Source: Candidatus Omnitrophota bacterium (lineage in GTDB: Bacteria; Omnitrophota; Gorgyraeia; 1-14-0-20-64-10; JACQQZ01). Taken from it: DNA of 25,921 nucleotides. Made by a program: the position numbers and the translations under genes. Below the pieces are notes generated by a model. That model searched no databases, had not been told where the DNA came from, and was given only the letters and a program-made list of their open reading frames with translations. The stretch lies in NCBI GenBank assembly GCA_016206635.1, contig JACQRF010000076.1:1-25921 (forward strand), in the 5' to 3' direction. Position 1 is the stretch's first letter, and every line of letters begins with the position of its first letter. Below, piece after piece: positions 16,346 through 23,820 of the stretch.

Positions 16346-17031
16346 GGAGCGGCGTGCAGGTATGGCAGGAGGCGCTGGAGGTCGGTCCAGGCGTCGCGCT
16401 TGGCTTCCGGGTGCCGCAGGAGATGGGCCGGGTGATAGGTCACGATCACCGGGATTTCCTCTCCGGTACCAGGTACCAGCTGGTACCTGGTACCGGCAAG
16501 CCCTCGCAACGCGCCGAGCGGAGCGTCACAGTTGAGCAAGGCGTTGGCCGCCGTGCGGCCGAGCGTGCAAATCACCTTCGGGCGGATCAGCGCAACCTGC
16601 GCCTCCAGGAACCGTCGGCACGCCGCCAGCTCCTCCGGCTGCGGGACGCGGTTGCCCGGCGGCCGGCATTTGACGGTGTTCGCGATATACACATCGTCCC
16701 GGGACAGCGTGAGCGCCTGGATCATCTTGGTGAGCAGCCCCCCGGCGGCGCCGACAAACGGGCGCCCCTGGAGATCTTCATCGGCCCCGGGCGCCTCCCC
16801 GATGAACAGCAGCCGGGCCGCGGGGTTCCCTTCCCCGAATACGACGGAGTGCCGGCCTTCGCACAGCCGGCAGGCGCGGCAGCCGGCAGCCATCGCCGCC
16901 CACTCTGCCAGCGTGCCGGGGGTTCCGCGAACAGGTTGTGGCTGGGACACCGGAAGCCAGGCGATCCCACTCAGCGCTTCCAGGCGCAGCCGGGCGCGCA
17001 CGGCGCGCGCGGTCAATGTGGCATCGGTCAT
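16342..17031 (-). CDS. Family 4 uracil-DNA glycosylase (Fe-S type) with palindrome-coded insertion
   Basis: Removes uracil from DNA; 229 residues. Motif A is GEAPGADED at 78-86. Iron-sulfur ligands are likely Cys54, Cys57, Cys122 (KCRPPGNR) and Cys138, with the 16-residue spacing of known members. Motif B is HPAHLLR at 200-206. An extra N-terminal stretch of about 45 residues precedes the first Cys pair. Between LRG and IPVIVTYHP, residues about 179-190 are encoded by a perfect 34-bp palindrome, and this loop is roughly seven residues longer than I expect for the family. The ATG overlaps the stop of the preceding glycosyltransferase gene. Confidence 0.93.
   Translation of the reverse strand: MTDATLTARAVRARLRLEALSGIAWLPVSQPQPVRGTPGTLAEWAAMAAGCRACRLCEGRHSVVFGEGNPAARLLFIGEAPGADEDLQGRPFVGAAGGLLTKMIQALTLSRDDVYIANTVKCRPPGNRVPQPEELAACRRFLEAQVALIRPKVICTLGRTAANALLNCDAPLGALRGLAGTRYQLVPGTGEEIPVIVTYHPAHLLRHPEAKRDAWTDLQRLLPYLHAAP
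16463..16496. repeat. 34-bp perfect palindrome inside the uracil-DNA glycosylase gene
   Basis: Two 17-base arms of CCGGTACC-AGGTACC-AG type are exactly complementary, centred between 16479 and 16480. The arms themselves contain repeated GGTACC sites. It is read in frame and adds residues TRYQLVPGTG to a loop before motif B. Confidence 0.95.
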
Positions 17032-18170
17032 CCGGCGAGCTCCAGCGCCGTCTCGAGGACGGCGGCGGCGGCGCCCGGCCGGCCCAGGCGTCGGGCCGCG
17101 GCCACCATCGGCGCCAACCCCTCGGGCGATGACAGCCGTTCCACGTACGGGACGACGTCGGCGGGCCGGCGGACCTGCACCGCAGCCCCTGCGCGCGCCA
17201 GCACCGCGCTGTTGCGGGTTTCCTGGCCGGGGATCGGTGCGATCACCAGCATCGGCAGCCCTCGCGCCATGGCCTCCGCGCAGGTGAGCCCGCCCGATTT
17301 GCTGATCAAGAGGTCGGCGACCGCCATCAATTCATCCATGTTCGTCACGAAGCCGTACACGATCATCGGGTGCGCCAGGCGCGGCCGCAGCGCCTCGAGG
17401 GCGCGCCGCAGCGCTTCGTTGCGCCCGGCGACGACCAGCAGTTGATACGGACCGCGGACGGCGCCGAGCGTTTGGACGAGCGCTTCGACCGGCCCGAGGC
17501 CGAAGCCGCCGCTGCCGATCAAGATCGTCCGGCGGGAGACGTCCAAGCCAAGGCGCGCGGCGAGGGCGGCGCGTCCCGGCGCGCCCGCGAATCGGTGGTC
17601 GATCGGAATGCCGGTGACGCGGATCTGCGCGCTCGGAATTCCCCGGCGCATCAGCGCGTCCCGCGTGGCGTCCGCCGCGACGGCGTACCGGTCCACGCCG
17701 GGGCAAAGCCAGAACGCGTGCGGCAGCCAATCGGTGATCGCGCACACCAGCTTCGCGCGCAGGCGCCCTCGGCGCTTGAGCGCCGCGATCACTTCCACGG
17801 GGAAGAAATGCGTGGCGATCACCACCGGCGGCTGGCGGGCGATCAGCCAGTCGGCGAATCCCCGTTCCTGGCGGGCGTTGCCCCACCGCCGCAGCGCGCG
17901 CAGCCACCCGGTCGTCCCCGCGCGGTCCATGGCCTGGTACAGCGCCCCCCAGGCGGCAGGGGCGCGCCGGACGAGGTGGAGATAGCCGTCCGTGTAAGTC
18001 CGGCGGAACCACGGCTCGGCCCCTTCCAGGCAATCGCGCAGCGCGACCGTCACGTCGCGGCGTTCCGCCGCCGCCGCGGCCACCGCCTCGGCGGCCCGAC
18101 GGTGCCCTTCCCCGGCGGCCGCATAGGCGGCGACGAGCGCGGGCGCGGTGGTTACGGGGCTAAGATCCAC
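17028..18170 (-). CDS. GT28-family glycosyltransferase (MurG/MGDG synthase/UgtP-like)
   Basis: About 380 residues, predicted to add a sugar to a lipid acceptor at the inner membrane. The N-terminus has AAAGEGHRRAAEAV at 17-30, the signature of the diacylglycerol glycosyltransferase branch. The acceptor domain then contains ATHFFPVEV and CAITDWLPHAFWL. The nucleotide-sugar side shows TILIGSGGFGLGP, VYGFVTNMDELM and the typical SKSGGLTCAEAMARGLP, plus PIPGQETRN. I choose GTG 18170-18168, overlapping the phosphatase gene by 19 bases, because the family start lies just before the GEGH motif. The longer ATG form adds unrelated residues. Lipid and sugar cannot be assigned. Confidence 0.88.
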   Translation of the reverse strand: MDLSPVTTAPALVAAYAAAGEGHRRAAEAVAAAAAERRDVTVALRDCLEGAEPWFRRTYTDGYLHLVRRAPAAWGALYQAMDRAGTTGWLRALRRWGNARQERGFADWLIARQPPVVIATHFFPVEVIAALKRRGRLRAKLVCAITDWLPHAFWLCPGVDRYAVAADATRDALMRRGIPSAQIRVTGIPIDHRFAGAPGRAALAARLGLDVSRRTILIGSGGFGLGPVEALVQTLGAVRGPYQLLVVAGRNEALRRALEALRPRLAHPMIVYGFVTNMDELMAVADLLISKSGGLTCAEAMARGLPMLVIAPIPGQETRNSAVLARAGAAVQVRRPADVVPYVERLSSPEGLAPMVAAARRLGRPGAAAAVLETALELAG

Positions 18171-18712
18171 GAGGCGGCATCCTCCAGGTCTCGGCAGATG
18201 CGGTCCGGCGCCACCGGCCATTGCTTGACAGCGTCGGCGGCGGTGCGGCCGGAGAGGACGAGGATCGTGCGGCAGCCGACGGCGCGCCCGAGCACGATGT
18301 CTTTGAGGTCATCGCCGATCACGTAGGAGCGCGTGAGATCAACGGGGCGCATCCGGCAGGCTTGGTCAATCAACCCCCGCGCCGGTTTGCGGCAGCCGCA
18401 GCGGTCGGCGTCATCGTGGAGGCAGTACAACACGCCGGCGATCGCGCCGCCCATCCTGGCGATTTCCGCGACCATCGCCGCGGTGATCTCGTCCAATGCG
18501 GCGCGGGTGTAGAGGCCTTGGGCCGCCCCGCGTTGATTGGAGATGATAAATAGAGGCCAGCCGGCGTGCGTGAGCGCCTGAATGGCGGTGAGACTGCCCG
18601 GGAGGAAGGCGAACTCTTCCCATCGCGTCACGTAGCCGGGGCCTGGGCTTCGGTTGATGACCCCGTCCCGATCCAGAAAAATCGCCGGCGCGGGCGCCCC
18701 TAGAATCGCCAA
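18152..18712 (-). CDS. gmhB: D-glycero-D-manno-heptose-1,7-bisphosphate 7-phosphatase (HAD family)
   Basis: HAD phosphatase for ADP-heptose synthesis, used in LPS core. 186 residues. Nucleophile motif is FLDRDGVIN (Asp14, Asp16), motif II is ISNQRG, and the GmhB-type zinc loop is C97-L-H99 with C105-G-C107 followed by RKP. The acidic motif is VIGDD at 131-135. The best start is a TTG at 18712-18710, 13 bases inside the end of the outer-membrane gene, since the first motif needs upstream residues and no ATG or GTG fits. Its presence next to glycosyltransferases and a heptosyltransferase supports a heptose-containing LPS core. Confidence 0.9.
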   Translation of the reverse strand: MAILGAPAPAIFLDRDGVINRSPGPGYVTRWEEFAFLPGSLTAIQALTHAGWPLFIISNQRGAAQGLYTRAALDEITAAMVAEIARMGGAIAGVLYCLHDDADRCGCRKPARGLIDQACRMRPVDLTRSYVIGDDLKDIVLGRAVGCRTILVLSGRTAADAVKQWPVAPDRICRDLEDAASWILAP

Positions 18713-19530
18713 CTGACGGAGCCGATCGCCGCTTCGTCGTCGATCTCATGGCCTTCGATCACGATGACGAGGCGTTGATCGTACACGATGCGGACACCCA
18801 GCACGGCCCCCCACCGCGTGACATTCTTCGATGAGCCGTCGAACGTGATGGTCTGCGTCGTGCCGGCATCCGTGACATTGTACCGGACGTCGTTGTCGTC
18901 CAGCGTCAAGCGGCTCCACTTGGCCCCGACGTATGGGATCAGCTTGGCATGGTCCAGCTCGATCGGGCGCGCCACCCACGCGGCCGCCTGAACTTCCCGC
19001 CAGCGGAGCTCGCCGGAGATATTGGAGCCGTCGCGATTGAACCTCGCGAGCGGGTCAACCGCATCGTCATTGGCGTGGGTGACATCCTGCACATCGGCTG
19101 TCAGCGTATGATAATTCAGGTCGTAGCCGCCTTTGAAATGCCATGGCAGGCCGATCCCTCCGGTGACCCCGCCGCCCCAGGCGAGCGCCCGCCCGCTTTC
19201 AAACGTCAAGTCGCGGTAACCGATCCCGTTGACGAACGTGTCCTCGATCCGATGCGTCACCCTGCCGCTGCCGATCCTGGCATAGCCGTTCAGCATGGCG
19301 TGCACGGCATATTGGACCCGCAGATAGGCGGCGTCGAATCGCTTGACGTCGTTGTCCGACGCGCCGAGGCCGTCGAGTTCCCGATGCAGAATGTTTTCGT
19401 AGTCCACGCCGACGTCGAGCCGCGAGCCGCCCTTCGGGTCTTCCGGCAGCGTCAGCATCGCGGCGTCCGCCCTAGGACCCGCCGTAAACACGATCCCGAC
19501 CACCAATCCTACCGCATGCCATGGCTTCAC
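18700..19530 (-). CDS. Outer-membrane beta-barrel protein, unknown function
   Basis: 276 residues. A signal peptide (VGLVVGIVFTAGPRADA) is followed by alternating polar/hydrophobic strands of the kind found in barrels, for example FDAAYLRVQYAVHAMLNGYARI and ALAWGGGVTGGIGLPW. The protein ends in SVSWRF with a terminal Phe, the usual BAM recognition signal. No family motif recognised. The start is a GTG at 19530-19528 overlapping the TGA of the double glycosyltransferase. Its place inside an LPS-type locus fits an envelope role, but transport or structural function cannot be read. Confidence 0.8.
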   Translation of the reverse strand: MKPWHAVGLVVGIVFTAGPRADAAMLTLPEDPKGGSRLDVGVDYENILHRELDGLGASDNDVKRFDAAYLRVQYAVHAMLNGYARIGSGRVTHRIEDTFVNGIGYRDLTFESGRALAWGGGVTGGIGLPWHFKGGYDLNYHTLTADVQDVTHANDDAVDPLARFNRDGSNISGELRWREVQAAAWVARPIELDHAKLIPYVGAKWSRLTLDDNDVRYNVTDAGTTQTITFDGSSKNVTRWGAVLGVRIVYDQRLVIVIEGHEIDDEAAIGSVSWRF

Positions 19531-21182
19531 GATGCCCCCCTGGTCATTTCTTGCGGTCGCCCCACCGGCGTGTGCCTGTCGTTATAGTCTTCCGCAACCG
19601 CGCTTGTCAACTCCCAGACCTTGGCCCATTTCAGGAAATGGACGAAGCTGAACAGCCCGGAGAAGATCAGGCCGTAGCCCCCGTCGCGGAATCCCTGCTT
19701 CTTCACGTACATCTTCCAGAACAGCTTGGCCGGCCGCATCATGATGTGCCGGCGAAGCTCGTGAGGCGCAAACGCGCCGCGAAGATCTACCAACTCTTGG
19801 GCTTCCAGGGTGGTGTAGCGATTTTGCCGATCGAGGAATTGCTCGAGGGAATCAAACGGGTAATGCTCGATCGCCGCGGTCAACGTGCCGATCGAGCCGT
19901 CCACCAGCAGCGCGTGGTGCACGCGGCCTTGGTAGCGGGCCTTCCCTCGCCGGAAAAAATGGAGGGAGTCGTGGTCCCACCCGCCGTATCGCATCCAGTG
20001 GCCGAGGAAACAATTGGTCCGGCGGAACCGGAACGCGGCGTGGGGGGTCCCCTCGCGGAGGATGCGCCCCGCGGCGTCCCGGAACGCTGCGGTCACGAGG
20101 TCGTCGGCGTCCAGCTGCAAGATCCAGTCACTCGTCGCGTGCGCGTTCCCGAGATTCCGTTCCTCGCCGAAGTCGCCGCCGAACGGGTGGTTGATCACCG
20201 TGGCGCCGTACTCGCGGGCGATCTCGGGCGTGCCGTCGGCGCTCTCGCCGTCCACCAGGATGATTTCGTCCACCCAGCGGATGGCCTCGAGGCACCGCCG
20301 GATCTTGGCCGCCTCGTTTTTAGTCAGCACGACCGCCGTGATGGTCGCTCTCACTGGCCCCCCATCCCCCACTGCGGGCGGGCGGGGGCCCCGGCTCGCG
20401 TCACCCGGCGGCGACGCCTGGCGGCCGGGCCCGAAGCGAGCGGTCCAATACTTGGCGAAGGTCAGGAACTGGTACATGCCGGCGAGGACCGCCATGATAA
20501 ACCCGAGCATCCCGTCCTTGCGGCCCTGTTTGCTCCAGTAAGTCCGGTAGAAGCGGTCCACCGTGCGCCACAGCCCCTTGCGGAACCCCATCGGGCGGCC
20601 ATCCCGCAGCCATTTCTTGGTTTCGAGCGTGGTTTGCCGGTTCAGCTTGCCGACGAAATCCCCCAGGTCGCGGTACGAGTAATGCATGAGATCGTGGTCC
20701 AGCGAGCCGGTCTCCGTGTCCAAGAAGGCGCGCGGGTGCACCTCCGCCTCTTCGTACCGGAAATGGCCGCGCCGGAACAGCCGTAGCTGACGGCTGGGAT
20801 ATTGGCCCCCGTGCCGTAGCCAGCGGCGGCCGAGGTAGTTCCGGCGCGGCACGGTGTAGCCATTCAGCGGCGGGGCCGTCGCCAGCAGCGCGGTGATTTC
20901 CTCACGGAGCTCCGGCGTGAATCGCTCGTCGGCGTCGAGACTGAAGATCCACTCTTGCGTGGCGAGGGCATAGGCGGCGTTCCGGTGCCGGCCCTCGATC
21001 TCCATGCGCCGCGTGACGACGCGGTCGGTGTAGCGGCGCGCGATCTCCACGGTGCGGTCCGTGCTCTCATCGTCTACGACGATCAGCTCGGCCGCCCAGC
21101 GGGCGGACTCCAGGCAGTCGGCCAGCCGCCCTTCCTCGTTTTTCGTGATGACGACTACGGACAATGGGACAGGCGTCGGCAT
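19527..21182 (-). CDS. Double-domain GT2 glycosyltransferase (two WaaE/KdtX-like units in one frame)
   Basis: 551 residues comprising two homologous units. Unit A (about 1-248) has VVVITKNEEGRLADCL, VVDDESTD and DAD at 83-85. Unit B (about 277-551) has AVVLTKNEAAKIRRCL, LVDGESADG and DAD at 358-360. Both end in the same type of region (GxxDGxxGxxxxxLxxxYxFxxxxKxW), typical of LPS core glucosyltransferases of the WaaE/KdtX group. The units are joined by about 28 Gly/Pro/Arg-rich residues encoded by very GC-rich DNA with partial inverted repeats (20351-20430). Unit B begins at a GTG (20354-20352) that could be an independent start, so this may be a fusion of two former genes. Start ATG 21182 overlaps the next gene by 28 bases. 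Confidence 0.87.
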   Translation of the reverse strand: MPTPVPLSVVVITKNEEGRLADCLESARWAAELIVVDDESTDRTVEIARRYTDRVVTRRMEIEGRHRNAAYALATQEWIFSLDADERFTPELREEITALLATAPPLNGYTVPRRNYLGRRWLRHGGQYPSRQLRLFRRGHFRYEEAEVHPRAFLDTETGSLDHDLMHYSYRDLGDFVGKLNRQTTLETKKWLRDGRPMGFRKGLWRTVDRFYRTYWSKQGRKDGMLGFIMAVLAGMYQFLTFAKYWTARFGPGRQASPPGDASRGPRPPAVGDGGPVRATITAVVLTKNEAAKIRRCLEAIRWVDEIILVDGESADGTPEIAREYGATVINHPFGGDFGEERNLGNAHATSDWILQLDADDLVTAAFRDAAGRILREGTPHAAFRFRRTNCFLGHWMRYGGWDHDSLHFFRRGKARYQGRVHHALLVDGSIGTLTAAIEHYPFDSLEQFLDRQNRYTTLEAQELVDLRGAFAPHELRRHIMMRPAKLFWKMYVKKQGFRDGGYGLIFSGLFSFVHFLKWAKVWELTSAVAEDYNDRHTPVGRPQEMTRGAS

Positions 21183-22261
21183 TGCGCCTCCAGTTCTTGG
21201 GCCGTCGGCCGCCAGAGCACGGCGGCCGCGTGGAACGGGCGCAGCCAGCGGAGCCAGCGCGTCAACGCAACATCATGGCTGGCGACCAGGTGCACCGGTT
21301 TTTTCCGCCGCTTCAGCACGTACCAAAGGCATCGCCAGCGCCAGCGCGCGCCGGCGGCGATCGGGCCGGCAGTGGTGAACCGCGTGACCTCCTCCGGCAG
21401 GGCGCCGCGCCCGGCGCTGTACCACAGCCAATGTCCCTGCCGCAAGAGCTGCACGAACAGGCCCGCGTCGATGGCCGGCAGCGGGCCCGGTTGATGGAAT
21501 TCCCAGAGGATGCGCAGCGGGCGCCCCCACCGTTGATGGAACAGGCGTTGGTTGTCGCGGAACGCGGCCTCCCAGCGCGGCTGCTGTTTGAACGAGACTT
21601 TTTCCTCATGGTAGACGTACGCGCCGAGCGCCTGGACGCACCGGTAGCCTGCGGCGACGGCCCGCAACGACAAGTCGGCGTCCTCAAAATTGCCCATGCC
21701 GTACCGTTCGTCCAGCAGCCCGACGGCGTTCAACACCGAGCGCCGGATCAGGAGGCAGAAGCCGACGGTCATGGCCATCTCGCGCGTCGTGCCTCGGGCC
21801 GGGGCGAGCGACGCGGCGCAGGCGCGGATGCCGTCGGGAGTGGCGGCGGCCGGCGCGCACCCCAAGGTGTTGCTGTTGGGATTCACCAGGCCGATGGACG
21901 GGTCCTGCCGCATGACCCGGAGCATTTCCTCCAGCCAGCCGGGCGTGGTCACCGTGTCGTTGTTGAGCAAGCAGACGTATGGGGCGGCCGACGCCCGGAG
22001 CCCCTGGTTGACCGCCTTGATGAATCCCAGGTTCTCGGCGTTCCGGATGAGCTGCATGCGCTCCGGGTCGGCGCGCGCCGCGTCATCCAGTAACTGCCGC
22101 GTCGGCGCCTCGCTGCCGTTGTCGATCAGCAGCAGCCGGTAGTCCTGCGTGGTGGCGCGAACGCTCTCCAGGCACCGCCGCGTCCGCGCCGGCTGGTTCC
22201 AGATCGGGATGATGATGTCACACGCGCTGGACGGCACGATCGTCAATGATCTCCTGGCCAT
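21155..22261 (-). CDS. GT2 family glycosyltransferase (rhamnosyltransferase-like)
   Basis: 368 residues from ATG 22261. Catalytic-domain features are CDIIIPIWNQPARTRRCLES, LLIDNGS, ENLGFIKAVNQGL, the metal motif CLLNNDT at 97-103 and GNFEDADLSLRA, as in WbbL-like transferases that build O-antigen or core. The C-terminal 100 residues are Arg/Trp-rich without a recognised domain. Starts at TTG or GTG within the first ten codons are possible: AGGAG lies four to five bases before the TTG. These would shorten the 44-base overlap with the preceding gene. Sugar and acceptor unknown. Confidence 0.88.
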   Translation of the reverse strand: MARRSLTIVPSSACDIIIPIWNQPARTRRCLESVRATTQDYRLLLIDNGSEAPTRQLLDDAARADPERMQLIRNAENLGFIKAVNQGLRASAAPYVCLLNNDTVTTPGWLEEMLRVMRQDPSIGLVNPNSNTLGCAPAAATPDGIRACAASLAPARGTTREMAMTVGFCLLIRRSVLNAVGLLDERYGMGNFEDADLSLRAVAAGYRCVQALGAYVYHEEKVSFKQQPRWEAAFRDNQRLFHQRWGRPLRILWEFHQPGPLPAIDAGLFVQLLRQGHWLWYSAGRGALPEEVTRFTTAGPIAAGARWRWRCLWYVLKRRKKPVHLVASHDVALTRWLRWLRPFHAAAVLWRPTAQELEAQCRRLSHCP

Positions 22262-23093
22262 AGTACGGGTGCCGCCGCATAATTTCCGGCAGATCAGACA
22301 GATCGTGAGCCACGGCCTCCGGGAATTTCGGCGGGTCGGTCGGGTGGATATTCGTCATCCGTCGGTCGACTGGCCATCGGAGCCAGACCCGCTCGTACCA
22401 GCCCGACAAAATCTCTTGGGCGTGTGGAAAGGTCAGCAGTTTCTCGCGCATCCGAGCCGGCGACCGGGCGTAGGAGAAGTGGTAGAACACGGCATCCTTC
22501 GGGTGGAACTCGTGCACGGGGCCGAGGCTGTTCAGATCGTTGATGCCGGTGAACCGCAGCGCGTGCGGGAGGCGCAGGCCGAGCAGTCGCCGGTGGCGCG
22601 TGATCTTGAACAGCCGCCGGGGGCGCCAGGTCAACGTATCCGGGAGGATCCGATACCGGAATGAGCGCCAAAAGGTGTGGCATTTGATGATGAACGTGCC
22701 GACCTCCGGCCGCTCGCGGATCGTGCGCCGGATCGTCGCCAGATGGTCCTCCCGATACACCTCATCGCCGTCCACGAGAAAGTAATAGTCCATCCCGAGC
22801 TCGAGACAGCGGGCGAGCCCCGCCTCGCGGTGCTCGAGCTGCGAGGACCATTGTCGTTTGATGACGTGGATCGCGCCCGGGAATTCCGCGGCGAGCGCGT
22901 CCACCACCGCCTCGGTGCCGTCCGGCGGGAACGCCGCGCCGTCCGCTTGGCCATAGGCCGTGTACGGCGCCAGCCCGAGGCAGAGGATGACCGCGTCCAC
23001 GGCCGGCAGCACCGCCCGGACGGCATAGTCGAGGTATTCCTCCTCGTTGTAGACGCAGAACACCGCCGCGATCGCGGGCTTACGCGGCGGCAC
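22218..23093 (-). CDS. GT2-type glycosyltransferase
   Basis: About 291 residues from GTG 23093, preceded by GAGGGG seven bases upstream and overlapping the preceding gene by 14 bases. The N-terminus AVFCVYNEEEYLDYAVRAVL and the metal motif FLVDGDEVYRED (DGDE at 108-111) place it in the GT2/GT-A fold. HREAGLARCLELGMDYY before the DGDE is typical of family members handling lipid-linked glycans. The longer open frame upstream lies within the neighbouring gene and lacks similarity. Acceptor unknown; the locus suggests surface polysaccharide. Confidence 0.83.
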   Translation of the reverse strand: MPPRKPAIAAVFCVYNEEEYLDYAVRAVLPAVDAVILCLGLAPYTAYGQADGAAFPPDGTEAVVDALAAEFPGAIHVIKRQWSSQLEHREAGLARCLELGMDYYFLVDGDEVYREDHLATIRRTIRERPEVGTFIIKCHTFWRSFRYRILPDTLTWRPRRLFKITRHRRLLGLRLPHALRFTGINDLNSLGPVHEFHPKDAVFYHFSYARSPARMREKLLTFPHAQEILSGWYERVWLRWPVDRRMTNIHPTDPPKFPEAVAHDLSDLPEIMRRHPYYGQEIIDDRAVQRV

Positions 23094-23820
23094 GGTGATC
23101 CCCTCGCCAGGCGGCCCAGCGGATCCGCAGGAGCTCCCAGAGCGACGTGAACACCGCCCGGCCCATCCGGACCTTCGTGTTGGGCTGGTCCGTCCAGGTG
23201 ATCGGGACCTCCGCGACGTCGTAGCCCAGCCGGCGGGCCAGCCAGAACATCTCAGCGTCGAACGACCAGCCGTCGGTGCGCAGGCGTGCGAAGATCGCCT
23301 TGGCCGCGTCGTGCCGCAACGCCTTGAATCCGCAGGTGATGTCGGAGACACGCACGCCGATCAACCGCTGGGTCAGGCCGACGTAACAGGTGCCGAGCGC
23401 GCGGCGCAGCCATGGTTGATGGCGCCGGACGGCGGCCCCGGCGATCCGGCGGGACCCGGTAACGACTGCAGCGCCGCGTTCCAACTGCGGCATCACGTTG
23501 GCCAGCTCGCTGATCGGCGTCGCGCCGTCGGCATCATAAAAGACGATGAATCGGCCGGTGCTGGCCAGCACGCCGGTGCGGACGGCGGCGCCCTTCCCGC
23601 GGTTGTGAGGATGCTCGAGCAGGCGGATCTGGCGGGGGGCCAGCGCCCGGGCGGCGCGGATCGTCTCCGCGACGGTGGCGTCCCGGCTGCCATCGTTGAC
23701 GACGAGGATTTCCCACGACCGGGAGGTGCCGGCCAGGTACCGGGTGACGGTGTCGAGCGTGGCGGCGATGGTCTTCGCTTCGTTGTAGGCGGGGATCACG
23801 ATGCTGAGATCGTAGGTCAT
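23080..23820 (-). CDS. GT2 polyprenyl-phosphate glycosyltransferase (dolichyl-phosphate-mannose/glucose synthase type)
   Basis: 246 residues. DLSIVIPAYNEAKTIAATLD opens the domain, VVNDGSRDAT binds the nucleotide, HNRGKGAAVRTG is the typical DPM1/GtrB-like loop, and YDADGATP (95-102) gives the DAD metal motif. DITCGFKALRHDAAKAIF and SFDAEMFWLARRLGYDVAEVPI complete the signature. No C-terminal membrane helices, so it is likely a soluble or peripheral enzyme making undecaprenyl-phosphate sugar. That product would be the natural donor for the PMT/ArnT-like transferase encoded immediately upstream, which it overlaps in an ATGA. Confidence 0.92.
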   Translation of the reverse strand: MTYDLSIVIPAYNEAKTIAATLDTVTRYLAGTSRSWEILVVNDGSRDATVAETIRAARALAPRQIRLLEHPHNRGKGAAVRTGVLASTGRFIVFYDADGATPISELANVMPQLERGAAVVTGSRRIAGAAVRRHQPWLRRALGTCYVGLTQRLIGVRVSDITCGFKALRHDAAKAIFARLRTDGWSFDAEMFWLARRLGYDVAEVPITWTDQPNTKVRMGRAVFTSLWELLRIRWAAWRGDHRAAA

